In this document: positions 12,731-25,120 of the stretch, one piece after another
Numbering within the stretch: the first letter of the stretch is position 1
Layout: the number at the start of each line of letters is the position of its first letter
From: Tragulus kanchil
Lineage: Eukaryota > Chordata > Mammalia > Artiodactyla > Tragulidae
Direction of reading: 5' to 3'
DNA: 64,000 nt
Assembly (NCBI GenBank): GCA_022376925.1
Contig: JAIOJX010000028.1
Span: forward strand, 74,241,001 to 74,305,000
Program-made: the position numbers and the translations under genes
Notes under the pieces: model-generated
Told to the model about the DNA's origin: nothing
What the model saw: only the letters and a program-made list of their open reading frames with translations
Databases searched by the model: none

Positions 12731-13515
12731 GTTTTTTTCTTCCATGAGAGAAAATCTACATTCTTATTTTCCTCTGCTTTGAATAGCCCAATACTGTATG
12801 TATCCATTCTTAATAAGTATTTATTAGTTGATTAGTGTCTAAATAAGAAAAAATGTTTCCATTTGCAAAGCTCTTTAAAATAAGGTAATGATCCATAGCT
12901 GTTATTACATTCACACAATGGAAACTTCAGAGCCATCTAGTATGTTGTCATTGGATTCCTTTCTTTCCACAAAAGACCAAACTAGGTCATTTCAAACCTC
13001 AGTCACCTTCAAGAGATTCTAGAAGGGCACTCGAAGAGTCAGCAAGGAGATCACATTCCTGGATTCCTGACTGGTTGTCCAAATCTGTTACAGCGTCATA
13101 TTCAGGCAAGTGTGAACTGGAGAAATGAACTAATCATTAGCACCATCCAAACCAAATGAAAGAAGCTCTTTGTTACAGTGGCTGGATATTCAGGTTTGAA
13201 AGGAGGGAGTGATGGAGGAAAAAGGAAAAGAAAATACAGCTGTCAATTGCCTTCCCTTTGAATGTGCTTTTCTTGCCTTTTCTGCCACCTATGTCCAAAA
13301 CCTAATATTAGAGCTCTTTTCTAGGTAGAACTACCATCGTTTCTGCCACCTTACTCAGACTGCAAAGTCTGCATGACACAGACACTCAGTTTTCTCTAAG
13401 TATGCTCATGGCCTTGGACAGACTGGTAAGCATTTGCAGAGCTACTGTAAAGAGCCTATTCAAAGAAAAGCGAATTCTTAATAGTATGCCATTTTCAGCA
13501 AGTCATTCTACTGTT

Positions 13516-13822
13516 CAAAAGTTTTCAATGACTTCTCATTGCCTAGAATTATAGTTCAGACTACTGAGGTGACATTTAAGGCCTTCCACAGGATGACTCC
13601 ATCTCTTAGCTTCACTGTCCTGCTACACAGACTCTGCCCTTGAGTTAGGCTGGCCATTCACCATCCTCCACATACCCCTGTGCCTCCCCTAGTTGTGTGC
13701 ATTTCCTCCCTTGTCCTGCTATTCATCACTCATCCATTCCAATTCTACTTTCCACAGTCAACCCAAATGCCAACTCCTCCCTGAAATCTCTTTGCTACCC
13801 AACTAACAGGAATTTCACGGTG
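13516..13822 (+). mobile_element. L2 LINE fossil (duplication 4, unit 2)
   Basis: Same L2 fossil as 12425-12730, repeated by duplication 4. Confidence 0.65.
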
Positions 13823-14376
13823 TTTTTTTCTTCCATGAGAGAAAATCTACATTCTTATTTTCCTCTGCTTTGAATAGCCCAATACTGTATGTATCCATTC
13901 TTAATAAGTATTTATTAGTTGATTAGTGTCTAAATAAGAAAAAATGTTTCCATTTGCAAAGCTCTTTAAAATAAGGTAATGATCCATAGCTGTTATTACA
14001 TTCACACAATGGAAACTTCAGAGCCATCTAGTATGTTGTCATTGGATTCCTTTCTTTCCACAAAAGACCAAACTAGGTCATTTCAAACCTCAGTCACCTT
14101 CAAGAGATTCTAGAAGGGCACTCGAAGAGTCAGCAAGGAGATCACATTCCTGGATTCCTGACTGGTTGTCCAAATCTGTTACAGCGTCATATTCAGGCAA
14201 GTGTGAACTGGAGAAATGAACTAATCATTAGCACCATCCAAACCAAATGAAAGAAGCTCTTTTGTTACAGTGGCTGGATATTCAGGTTTGAAAGGAGGGA
14301 GTGATGGAGGAAAAAGGAAAAGAAAATACAGCTGTCAATTGCCTTCCCTTTGAATGTGCTTTTCTTGCCTTTTCTG

Positions 14377-15134
14377 TTTCTATTTTTCACAACTATGTGG
14401 TGGATCTGGAATGTCTGGAGGCATTAAATGAGAACTGAAAAGATGATTTTCTGTAATCTGATGAGGATATCTACTAATACATGTATCACCCAGACGTGTC
14501 TCTCTAACTAGGTCCTAATTAGCTTGCCCAGAATATATTTCTTTGCTAAATTAGTTCCAGAAGTGGTAGCTTTCCTATAAAATCACATTTGATTTTAGGG
14601 GCCAATCCCAAAATAGTTAATGCAGTTTTATTTCTAGGTCCAGTAACAAGTCTGTTCATATCACAGATTTCCCTCAGTGGATTTAGGCACATTCTCAGAA
14701 CACAAACATTACTATTCGTGAAGGGGATCTAGAGATCCAAAATGATAACTATTGAGACAAATAATCAATGTCATGAAACACCATGAGTAACATCTGAAAA
14801 ACTGTTCTAATGTCAAGTTTGTATTTATAATAAAGGAACTTCAACTTTTAGCCTCATGTATCATCAATCTTCCTCATATCCCAGGCACAGGGGATTCTGT
14901 GCTGTTGACTCCCAGATGTATCCAACTGAGGATACACCTAGTTACAAAGAAAGCAACTGAGGCTTTGAAGTCTGGGGGCAGAGAGATGGGATTATGAATA
15001 TGTAAAAACTATGTCCAATGTAATCTTAACACATATGGCAGCTAATATTACTATTATTCAAATACCTCACTATTGGGTATTTTTTAATGGATTTCTTTAA
15101 AATCCTTTTTGATAGCTGTGGACCTTTTGAAACC
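14377..15134. other. Non-coding unique stretch
   Basis: No recognised repeat or gene. Unique AT-rich sequence following the second copy of duplication 4. Confidence 0.5.
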
Positions 15135-15135
15135 A

Positions 15136-15346
15136 ATGGTTCTTAAAGGGAGGAGGGGATTTTTGCCTCTCCCACCAATTTTTCTAAGTGTAGGGACATT
15201 TTAAATTTCCGTAACTCAAGAAGAAGGACGCATCTGGAGGGTAGAGCCCAGAGGTGCTGCTCAACATCCTACAACACCCCGGAAAGGTTCTTACCAGAAT
15301 TATCTGTCCCATAATGTCAATAGTACCTGCTCTTGGCCATCATTTT
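15136..15346 (+). mobile_element. MER5A-type hAT DNA transposon fossil
   Basis: Segments match the MER5A consensus in order: 'aatggttcttaaaggg', 'gcatctggagggtagagccc', 'aggtgctgctcaacatccta', then 'aattatctgtcccataatgt' with 'caatagta'. These are non-autonomous hAT-Charlie elements; this copy has no coding capacity. Confidence 0.75.
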
Positions 15347-15530
15347 CCCTTCTCTTGATAACCCCTCCCCACCCCGCCACAAAGACATCAGGACCTAACC
15401 TGAGATCAGGGAAGGCATTCTGTATGTTAGTCTCATGCACAGAGGGCACGTGCTTTGCCAGTTCACCAGCTAGGGCTCTCCTTCATGTCAGTTTGAGCTA
15501 GGTGCTTAACCCTTTGACATTCCCTTCTTC

Positions 15531-15544
15531 ATATATATATAATC

Positions 15545-15585
<41 letters not shown>

Positions 15586-15621
15586 GTATGTATATACATA
15601 CATATATATGTGTATATGTAT

Positions 15622-15658
<37 letters not shown>

Positions 15659-15660
15659 AA
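15531..15660. repeat. Compound (TA)n/(CA)n microsatellite
   Basis: A long TA tract (about 15550-15580), mixed TATG/TACA steps, a CA tract (about 15622-15641) and a second TA tract. The ORF through it (tyrosine/isoleucine/threonine runs) is a repeat artefact. Confidence 0.95.
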
Positions 15661-16564
15661 ATCTACACAATACGAATCATCCCTAACCCCATAATGCTGT
15701 GGTGAACACTGATTCAAATTTTATATATGTATACCTATCTATATGTATTATATAGTTACATATCAGCTTTGTCAGTGAAAGGTATTTTGCTCATTCTTCT
15801 CAGGCCCATCCATCCATCTCCCTGCCCCTCTATTTTCCCTGTCAGTACCCCTCATCCCCAAAGGCTCAGGTTCTTTCTTTTCAAATGCTTTAATTCCTTT
15901 GGTGGCAAAAATCAAACTTGAACTAGGAAGTGAGTCATGGCTCAGCAGCTAAAAGAGTTTGTTTTTCTTTCTCTGAATGTATTTCTTAAGAATTTCAGCC
16001 TGATTCTTCAGCCTCTTGTTGGTTGAATCCTCTCTTAATGCTTAAGACACACAGAGAAAGAGCTATGGCACCAAGACGTTTTCCAATTGCTAGGAATGAG
16101 AGTTTTCTAAATACCGAAAATAACCAGAGGGCAGAGAGCCCTGCAATCCTGTTACATAAGCAGATGTTGGAGGACCAGGGCTGGTTCTGAGGTTCCTTTC
16201 TCCACAAGCCAATCTCCGCTGATCCTCTCCAACCTTTGCTGGATTTACCTTAATGCTACAGAAGTCTCCAGAGGGGCCTCTGGATGCTGCACACTAACCG
16301 ACTACTGAGCAGCACCAGGAGAGCTTATCACAAAGCGCAGTCTAGGCTGATGAGTGAAGGTCCGGCTTTCACCAACCGCTGGTGAGAGACAGGGACGCAG
16401 GGGAGCGGCAGGATCCCAGCCGGTGGTGGAGACCCTTGCTCCGCCCTCTCAGCGCCCACCCAGTGCTCGGGATGTTCTTCCCCTCCTTTCCCTAGCCTGT
16501 GAGCCTTTCTCCATTCCTTAATCCTTATTCAGCTTTTCAAATTCATAGAAAACACCTTTTGGTA
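15661..16564. other. Repeat-poor stretch, GC rising toward the candidate promoter
   Basis: No repeat family is recognised. From about 16200 the sequence becomes richer in G+C, with several CpGs between 16360 and 16475. It leads into the CT-rich and CpG-rich segment of duplication 5, which fits an upstream promoter flank, but no factor site is claimed. Confidence 0.45.
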
Positions 16565-16939
16565 TTTCGGTCACCCACAACTCTCCACCTCCACCCCCAT
16601 CAAAAATGTCATACAAAATAAAAACAATTCGATTCTCCTTTCCCTCTATATCTTGCTTATTTGACTGTCTCTGTCTCTTACTCATTTTCTCCCCAGTCTT
16701 ATCCCTGTCTGCGGGCTGCTACATCCCTTTCTCTATAAGTTTTCTGTGTGTATGTGTGTGTGTGCGTGCCTTTTTTTTTTTTCTCCTCCCTCGTCTCGGC
16801 TTCCACTGCTTCCTCCGCTCCTCCACCCGCCTTCATCTCGCCCCTCCTCTCTCTTTCAGGCTCCTCGCTCTGCCCTCCCCCACCCATCCCCAGAGAAGGG
16901 TGTCCAGCTTCCCGGGGCTGCCCGCCCGCCGCTCCTTCT

Positions 16940-17086
16940 CTGCCCACCTACTCTGAGGAGCGGCTCCTCCCACCTGCCCATAAAAGCCAAGTGCATGTTA
17001 CCAGCAGCGGATCCGAGCACTTTCCCGGTCCTCTCCTGTGGGAGCCCCCGAGCCTCTCTCCTGGATCTTACGTGCTCAAGGTAAGA
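16940..17086 (+). promoter_or_regulatory. Candidate TATA promoter and first exon with splice donor (copy 1)
   Basis: In a CpG- and CT-rich, repeat-free stretch, a TATA-like 'cataaaag' lies at 16979-16986. About 95 bases downstream is a consensus splice donor, 'ctcaag' then 'gtaagata', with the boundary after 17080. Transcription would start near 17010-17015, giving a first exon of about 65-70 bases, presumably 5' untranslated. Alternatively, the polypyrimidine tract ending 'ctctctttcag' at 16859 could be a splice acceptor and 16860-17080 an internal exon of 221 bases. I do not recognise the gene and see no downstream coding exon. The call rests on motifs and composition only. Confidence 0.35.
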
Positions 17087-18100
17087 TAACCCTTCTGCAG
17101 GCATCTGACCTACTAGGGGTTGCTTCCGGGGACTCAGTTTCCTCTGGTCAACATGCTTACTGTTTGCTTAGAGTTGATTCTTATGGATGCCAGATCAGTT
17201 GCTCCTTTAAACCAGCAACTGGTTTGAAAACAAACTTCTGTTTGAACGGTATTATAAAAGTTCATTTTGGGCAGAAACAGCAGCATAAATATTGCAAAAA
17301 CCTTTTCTCCTTTTAAGTCACTCCCTCCCTCTCTGTTGCTGGCTGTTTCCGAGGTTAAAGTGTATCTATTTGGGGTGTTTTCCTGATCGCTTTTCATTGT
17401 AAATAGTTCACATATCAGTTGGGGGCAAGGAAAACTTTGTCCCATTGTCAAAAATGTACTTTAAAAGAAAACAATTAGTTTCCTAAAAATAGCACACAGG
17501 TCTGCTAACAATTTTGCCATGTTTTCCAAACCCCCAAGACAGCTTCTGTGAGTCCTTTAAAAAAAATATCTTTCCAGGTTTAAGTGCTTGGAAAAAATGA
17601 TGCGAACGGGTGCCCTCTGCATGGTGACCGTAATCAGGTGGCTGGTAGATAGGAAAGAACAAATCCAAATTCACAAGCCAGGGCACAATGGGAGAGCACA
17701 AAGCTATCTTTTCAAGACGTCCTTTAATGCCTTTTCGGTCACCCACAACTCTCCACCTCCACCCCATCAAAATGTCATACAAAATAAAAACAATTCGATT
17801 CTCCTTTCCTCTATATCTTGCTTATTTGACTGTCTCTGTCTCTTACTCATTTTCCCCAGTCTTATCCCTGTCTGCGGGCTGCTACATCCCTTTCTCTATA
17901 AGTTTTCTGTGTGTATGTGTGTGTGTGCGTGCCTTTTTTTTTTCTCCTCCCTCGTCTCGGCTTCCACTGCTTCCTCCGCTCCTCCACCCGCCTTCATCTC
18001 GCCCCTCCTCTCTCTTTCAGGCTCCTCGCTCTGCCCTCCCCCACCCATCCCCAGAGAAGGGTGTCCAGCTTCCCGGGGCTGCCCGCCCGCCGCTCCTTCT

Positions 18101-18247
18101 CTGCCCACCTACTCTGAGGAGCGGCTCCTCCCACCTGCCCAAAAAAGCCAAGTGCATGTTACCAGCAGCGGATCCGAGCACTTTCCCGGTCCTCTCCTGT
18201 GGGAGCCCCCGAGCCTCTCTCCTGGATCTTACGTGCTCAAGGTAAGA
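18101..18247 (+). promoter_or_regulatory. Candidate promoter/first exon, second copy with altered TATA-like box
   Basis: Repeat of the candidate at 16940-17086. The splice donor is unchanged (boundary after 18241), but the TATA-like box reads 'caaaaaag' at 18140-18147 instead of 'cataaaag'. It probably reflects sequence noise near a contig overlap, not a second promoter. Confidence 0.3.
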
Positions 18248-18887
18248 TAACCCTTCTGCAGGCATCTGACCTACTAGGGGTTGCTTCCGGGGACTCAGTT
18301 TCCTCTGGTCAACATGCTTACTGTTTGCTTAGAGTTGATTCTTATGGATGCCAGATCAGTTGCTCCTTTAAACCAGCAACTGGTTTGAAAACAAACTTCT
18401 GTTTGAACGGTATTATAAAAGTTCATTTTGGGCAGAAACAGCAGCATAAATATTGCAAAAACCTTTTCTCCTTTTAAGTCACTCCCCCCTCCCACTCTGT
18501 TGCTGGCTGTTTCCGAGGTTAAAGTGTATCTATTTGGGGTGTTTTCCTGATCGCTTTTCATTGTAAATAGTTCACATATCAGTTGGGGGCAAGGAAAACT
18601 TTGTCCCATTGTCAAAAATGTACTTTAAAAGAAAACAATTAGTTTCCTAAAAATAGCACACAGGTCTGCTAACAATTTTGCCATGTTTTCCAAACCCCCA
18701 AGACAGCTTCTGTGAGTCCTTTAAAAAAAATATCTTTCCAGGTTTAAGTGCTTGGAAAAAATGATGCGAACGGGTGCCCTCTGCATGGTGACCGTAATCA
18801 GGTGGCTGGTAGATAGGAAAGAACAAATCCAAATTCACAAGCCAGGGCACAATGGGAGAGCACAAAGCTATCTTTTCAAGACGTCCT

Positions 18888-21585
18888 AAAATGAGAATTG
18901 CCCTGGAATAGAAAAGTGTATAAAAGAACTTCATGAATTTCTATACACACACCTAAACATAAAGCGTTTCAATGTGTTTCACAGTCAGAGAAAAATACAG
19001 GCCAGATGATCCAATACTGCAGTTTAGACCCGAGGGTTGTAAAGAAGGATCAGCTAGAAGGCTTTGGAAGTTTGATCCCTGCATGTCACCCTCTTTTCCT
19101 GATCTAGTAAAAACTGACCTGATTGATTGGCACCTGATTCTCACAGAGAGATCAAGCCTTTAAGCTACCCTCATTTTCAAAGACTTGAGTCTTTACATCC
19201 TGATTTCTGAGAATGAGTATTGTGCACCTGTGAAAGGAAAAACGTCCTCCGTGGCTCCTTCTGGAAAACCAGACACTTGGTCCATGAAGTTTGCCATCTG
19301 AATCTGCGGGCTGTGTGGGATGAAACTCTCTCATGTGGGAGAAAAGCCCTCTTCAAATATTTCCTCTGGGGAATTGCACAAGACTGCTTAGAGAAGGCAA
19401 ACCGAAGCTGGCAGTCAGGAAACCAAACCACTATTTCAGCCCTCAGGGTTCTTAAAGTAAGAGAGGAAAGGTTTTACGGGTTTTGGTGTTTGGTTTTTTT
19501 GGTTTTTTTTGTTTTTTTTTTTTGGTTTGTTTATATTGTTTCACTTGCAAAGGGAAAAACTCTTCAAAACTATAATAAAATTCTTGACTATTAAAGAAAA
19601 TAAAATCGCTAGAAGTTTAACTGAGGGTCTTCCAAACCTTTCCTCCTTATTGTTTGCAATATCAAAAGAAATAATAAAGATAGTTTAAATTTCTGTTTGG
19701 CATGGAGAAGATTAAATGCTATTATTCAAATGAAAAAGTTATATGTAAAACTTTCTGTCATGTGAAATTTTGCTTCATTGGAAAAAATTATTGCTAGAAG
19801 TGCGGTTTCCTTTAAGAAAATGATCTAAAATTACTATTGGCCATGATAATATGTGACCTGAGCATATTAAAATACCTTTTATCTCAAGCCACAGTGCAGA
19901 CTACTTGCTTCATATTTGCTGTAAGTGGATAATCAACCATGACAAAAGCACAGGTATGGGACTGGGCCAAACCAAGTGTGTGGTATGTCCAAGCTAATTC
20001 CTTTTCTATGTTAGTACCGGACTCACGCCCATCATCACAAGGGTGTAAATACACTGCTTCATTCACCAGATCCCCTGGAGGAAAGTTATCTTTTCTGAGA
20101 GGGAAAAAAAAAAGCACTGCTAGTGTAAAAGAGCTCCCTGTTATTCCTAAAAGTGGGGATGAAAGGTGTTCCCCCAGGGTTTGCTTCTGCTTTTCCTGGC
20201 AGTTAATGCACTCCACCAGCTATGAACCGTTTCACAGTAACTGCCTTCTCCATGTGCCATCACGTTCAACACCCTAAATAACTGGGTGAGATCATCCTAG
20301 ACTCATGACCTAACTTTCCCAGGGGTCTTTACCAGGCACTCAAAGTGATACTTTCTTCACAATTTCCTTCTTAAGTTTATAGAAAAACCAGTGGTGGGGA
20401 TTCATGGAGTTACCCCAATGTCCCTCTTTGAACAGCATGAGTCTCGTCTATGTTCCTCTGGATTGGGTTGGTTCATGGCCATAACTACCCAGTACAACTC
20501 CAGCAGATCTTAAATCACTCCTTTAATGTTTCTTCTAAAAGAAAAGATAAATGACTGCCTATTTCACTAGAGACACATGGGAAGGGTGCTCAGTTAATTT
20601 TGAGGGCCTGTTACACTTAGGGAAAGACATGTTTTGGATCTTCTGCTATTCCCAAAATTATAAAACACTATTATTTCCATGATCAGAGGCATATCCCACC
20701 TTAATTCCATCTGTGAAACAAAAATCAAAGAGGAGATTGGAATGAGCAGGGAAGTGAGAGGGAGGCTAGGCAGAATCTCTCCTAGGAAATGCCCTGAAAG
20801 AAAAAGACCAGAATCGCTTACAAATGCAGTTCCTTTTTGCTCTGTTTTATGTGGAATATGGAGAGACACTGAAGAGCAAAAATCCATACCTGCTCTTGTT
20901 CTTTTTCTTAATTAATGAGAGTATTTCCACTGACAGTTTAAGATTCGTCTCTCCTACGCCCTCTAACAGAGGAGAACAGCCCTTCTAAAGACCAAATGAT
21001 TTCAGGTCTGCCCCACATTAAAACCCATAGAACCTTGCCAGTTATAATCTTCTAATCTACATTATGAATATAAAAAGCTTCAGAACATATTTTTGATGAA
21101 TGGGTAGTTTATATCAACAAATCTACCTCTGACTCTCTCAAAGGACCCAGTGTTCAGTAACCATTTGTGAATTAGAAGTTAAAATCAGCTATTTACTCCT
21201 TCATATCCATGATCTTCAACTTTAACATGGCAACTTACAGCATGATTGAGGTGGGGTGGTATTTCCCAACCTCTAGTCCTTCAAGTAATGTTCTGAAAAT
21301 CAGATGGCTCTTCAGGCCTTGGCTTCCTTCTCTTCCACCAGGCCTCCGTGAACGTACATATAACTCAAGGAAAGTATAGATCTCGAGACTAGAGTGCACT
21401 CTTCTGAATTTCATTGTTCTAGCTATTGAGTGAAAGGAAAAAAAAAAAATGAGCGAGCGAGAGAAGAGGTTAAGGGAAGAGTGAGTGCCCTATGGAATTT
21501 AGAGAATCTTTCACTTTAGCATGGTATAAAAAAGAACCCCTTACTACCTACCCAAAGCATCTAGAAACTTAAATTAAAAAATAAA
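18888..21585. other. Long non-coding stretch, mostly unique
   Basis: No repeat family was recognised except a T/G-rich simple tract at 19485-19535 and short A-runs near 20104 and 21438. ORFs of up to 124 codons (for example 19220-19594) have no recognisable domain. If the candidate promoter is real, this would be first-intron sequence. Confidence 0.5.
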
Positions 21586-21589
21586 AAGG

Positions 21590-21745
21590 CGGGGAACTTC
21601 CCTGGTGGTCCAGTGGTTAAGAATCTGCCTTCCAATGCAGGGGGCCTGGGTTTAATCCCTGGTCAGGGAGCTGGATCCCACATGCTGTAACTAAGACTCA
21701 CTACAGCCAAATAAATAAAAATAGAATAAACTTAAAAAGAGAGAA
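21590..21745 (+). mobile_element. CHR-2-type SINE
   Basis: tRNA-Glu-derived artiodactyl SINE in sense: head 'cttccctggtggtccagtgg', 'ttaatccctggtcaggg' (box B-like), 'gatcccacatgctgtaacta', then an A-rich tail of 'aataaa' units. Non-coding. Confidence 0.88.
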
Positions 21746-22789
21746 ACTGATAAATAAAAACACATTTACTTAAAAAAATAAATAAATAAAAAGACAAGCT
21801 TATAGGTTGCTACAAAATGCTAAGGATATAATGTAAAAGATCTTCCAATGACCTGTTAACATCAGTTTGTACCCCACAGAACTAACTTAGAGCTCTGCTA
21901 AACCCCCCCTTTGCAGAGACCCAAGGAGTGAAGACAGGGAAGGAATAGTAACCACATTTCAGCACTAACAGAGAAGTCACTAATTAGACATTCCACTATC
22001 GATTTGGGAACTACATTTGCTGTTTGAGGAAAGGGGTTCTTTACAGTCTATCCTCAAGCAAATAGTTTTGCAGCAAGAGGGCTAACCGGAGTCATACAGG
22101 GTCGGAATGTCTATAATCTGGGGGCCCTGTGAATACAAATCCACAAAGCCGCTGAAATTGCATGGACTCAAGCTGAAGTGACTAAAACAAAAATGTTTCC
22201 AAAAACTGATCATAGAATAATCTGCTAAAATAATAATGAATTCTAACTTCTCAGTGTAACATAACAGCAAAAGCACCTCAGCACACTTACAGCGCATGAT
22301 GTAAAATATTAAAACACAACTGATGGTTTACCTTCCACCTCCACTATTAATTTTGAACTCATTTCTTTTGTCCTTCCTGGAAACAAAAGCTGCCCTCTCT
22401 GTCAGCACAGGATTTACAGATGCAGTTATGTTTCTCAGGGCTACCTCCTTTTTTTTCTTTCAGCTAAAGAAGTCTCTTTTCAATCCTTATGGATCTTCTT
22501 ATTTCTGGAATACCACTCAGAGGTGTGGCATTTCTCATTAGCAAAAGTCTCAGACTTCTCTTAAACAGGATGTAGATTTTCCCTCCAACAAATAAAACAC
22601 TTTTACATTTTTCTAAACCTTAATTTATATACCTAGAAGAGAGGTAATTTAAACTTGCTACATGCTTCCAAACTGAAATGAAGTTTCTAAGCACCTTTAT
22701 TTATCTAAAACCTAGTCTAACTTCTTGGGGTTTAAAAACGTACTTAAGGAATCGCACAGTATAAAGGCTTTAAGGATCCTCAAAGCTAA

Positions 22790-22915
22790 TTTTAACAAAG
22801 TTAATTTTACAGATAAGAAAAATCAGAGAGGTTGATGTCTTTCCTAAGGTCACCCAGATGTGTGGAGGAGAAGCAGGACTGGAGTTCGTATGACCAAACT
22901 CTGATCAGCGCTCTA
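22790..22915 (-). mobile_element. MIR SINE remnant, antisense
   Basis: Antisense MIR core: 'ttttacagataagaaaaatc', 'agagaggttgatgtctttcc' and 'taaggtcacccagatgtgtg'. Old and diverged. Confidence 0.75.
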
Positions 22916-25120
22916 TCTTGAATAACTATAATGTGTCTTCCCCATATAATGTGTATTTAAGATGTCTCTGACTATGCCGAGAATTCCATTGGAAGGTAAA
23001 ATATAGAGTTCTCTAAAAGCATTGCCTGGTAGAGGTTTGGGACTTTTACCTCTACTACAGAATGTTTTGAAACACTGATACAATCCCTTATGAAGAATGA
23101 AATCCCTGGTTGTCACCATCACAGGGACCTTGTGGGGTCGGGGGTGGTATCCTTCATTCTAGGGTCTTCTACGTAGTAGCTGCCTGGTAAATCTGTGACT
23201 AGTGAGTGAGTGAATGGAAAAAAAAAGACTAAGTATAAAATATCCGTATTTCTTAACTTCTTCCATAAAAATCCTTATAAGTCTATAGGACTTTTAGAGA
23301 CTCAAATTTCAAGTATATCGAATTTAAGATTCACTGGTGCTTTAAGAAACGCAGGAGAGTTCCTTTAGCCTTATCAACGTCGGAGCCATTTCCCTGACTG
23401 CAGTGCTTTCCTGAGCCCTTACATTTGCCTGAGTTCTAGGAATACTACTAGTTTTTGCAGCAGGCTTAAGATTGAGTTCCAGTTTCTCTGTGACAGAATA
23501 AATGTATTGTTTTTATGTGATGATTTCCAGCATAATCTCCTCTTCTCCCATCACATTAACAGTGTTACCAATGTATCACCTAGAATCTCCCCAGGTCTTT
23601 AATGAGAGAAAGGGCAAAATGGACCATTGATGAACCTACTGGTTGAGAGGTGTAAGCCTGAGAGTGTTATGACACCAGGGAGAGGCCCTCAAGGGCCAAG
23701 GGTAGAGAGAGAAGAGTGCGTAGCTGAGAGGATCCATTCCTGTGAAACAGAAGAGGGAGAAACTCTGGAGAGTTTTGAGCTGCTGGAAAAGAGATTTTTT
23801 AACATGATTGTCAGAGGCACTCAAATGTTTGGGAAGTGAAACCCTATTTGGGTAGGTTTCTTTCTGTCTTGTACAACTGGCTCACATGGGAAAGCTTTAG
23901 AAGCTTTACATCTATTAAAACTCTTCTTAACCCTTAACTGGATTTTCCACTGAGAAAGAGCCTCACATTGGACCTGACTTTGACAAGTTAACTCCATGGA
24001 GGTCTATCTTGAATAACTATAATGTGTCTTCCCCATATAATGTGTATTTAAGATGTCTCTGACTATGCCGAGAATTCCATTGGAAGGTAAAATATAGAGT
24101 TCTCTAAAAGCATTGCCTGGTAGAGGTTTGGGACTTTTACCTCTACTACAGAATGTTTTGAAACACTGATACAATCCCTTATGAAGAATGAAATCCCTGG
24201 TTGTCACCATCACAGGGACCTTGTGGGGTCGGGGGTGGTATCCTTCATTCTAGGGTCTTCTACGTAGTAGCTGCCTGGTAAATCTGTGACTAGTGAGTGA
24301 GTGAATGGAAAAAAAAAGACTAAGTATAAAATATCCGTATTTCTTAACTTCTTCCATAAAAATCCTTATAAGTCTATAGGACTTTTAGAGACTCAAATTT
24401 CAAGTATATCGAATTTAAGATTCACTGGTGCTTTAAGAAACGCAGGAGAGTTCCTTTAGCCTTATCAACGTCGGAGCCATTTCCCTGACTGCAGTGCTTT
24501 CCTGAGCCCTTACATTTGCCTGAGTTCTAGGAATACTACTAGTTTTTGCAGCAGGCTTAAGATTGAGTTCCAGTTTCTCTGTGACAGAATAAATGTATTG
24601 TTTTTATGTGATGATTTCCAGCATAATCTCCTCTTCTCCCATCACATTAACAGTGTTACCAATGTATCACCTAGAATCTCCCCAGGTCTTTAATGAGAGA
24701 AAGGGCAAAATGGACCATTGATGAACCTACTGGTTGAGAGGTGTAAGCCTGAGAGTGTTATGACACCAGGGAGAGGCCCTCAAGGGCCAAGGGTAGAGAG
24801 AGAAGAGTGCGTAGCTGAGAGGATCCATTCCTGTGAAACAGAAGAGGGAGAAACTCTGGAGAGTTTTGAGCTGCTGGAAAAGAGATTTTTTAACATGATT
24901 GTCAGAGGCACTCAAATGTTTGGGAAGTGAAACCCTATTTGGGTAGGTTTCTTTCTGTCTTGTACAGTGTGAGGACTGGCTCACATGGGGAAAGCTTTAG
25001 AAGCTTTACATCTATTAAAACTCTTCTTAACCCTTAACTGGATTTTCCACTGAGAAAAGAGCCTCACTTGACCTCATTGTAGACCTGACTTTGACACAGA
25101 GTACTAACTCCATGGAGGTC
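22912..25120. repeat. Tandem duplication 6 (period 1,091 bp)
   Basis: Copy 1 is 22912-24004 and copy 2 is 24003-25120, directly abutting. The units are the same until the last ~150 bases. There copy 1's right end lacks bases present in copy 2: 'gtacaactgg' against 'gtacagtgtgaggactgg', 'tttgacaagtta' against 'tttgacacagagtacta', and a missing 'cctcattgta'. Errors at the end of the left contig explain this better than divergence. Content is unique non-coding DNA. Confidence 0.95.

Larger units (their letters stand above)
12233..14376. repeat. Tandem duplication 4 (period about 1,091 bp)
   Basis: Copy 1 is 12233-13284 and copy 2 is 13324-14376, with a 39-base spacer. The only interior difference I noticed is one T in 'gctcttttgtta' near 14260 (one T fewer in copy 1). 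The units carry an L2 fossil and otherwise unique DNA. Probable unmerged contig overlap. Confidence 0.93.
16565..18887. repeat. Tandem duplication 5 (period about 1,161-1,168 bp)
   Basis: Copy 1 is 16565-17723 and copy 2 is 17732-18887, with an 8-base spacer. Copy 2's left end has repeated homopolymer shortening against copy 1: C-run 'caccccatc' against 'cacccccatc', 'caaaatgtc' against 'caaaaatgtc', 'tttcctctat' against 'tttccctctat', and a shorter T-run near 17934. Later differences are 'cccaaaaaag' against 'cccataaaag' and a 'ccctccctctct' to 'cccccctcccact' change. Both copies carry the promoter-like region. Probable unmerged contig overlap. Confidence 0.95.

Noticed and set aside
7559..14376. 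Tandem units considered as a satellite, segmental-duplication array or CRISPR-like array
   Set aside because: Adjacent pairs have different sequences, never more than two full copies each, and units far too long for CRISPR. The host is a mammal.
15502..15705. 67-codon ORF with YIYI/THTH runs
   Set aside because: It is the translation of the TA/CA microsatellite.
17588..18250. Longest plus-strand ORF (220 codons), rich in proline, serine and leucine
   Set aside because: It crosses the join of duplication 5 and reads through the CT-rich promoter-like region. The corresponding frames in copy 1 differ because of homopolymer lengths. No known domain.
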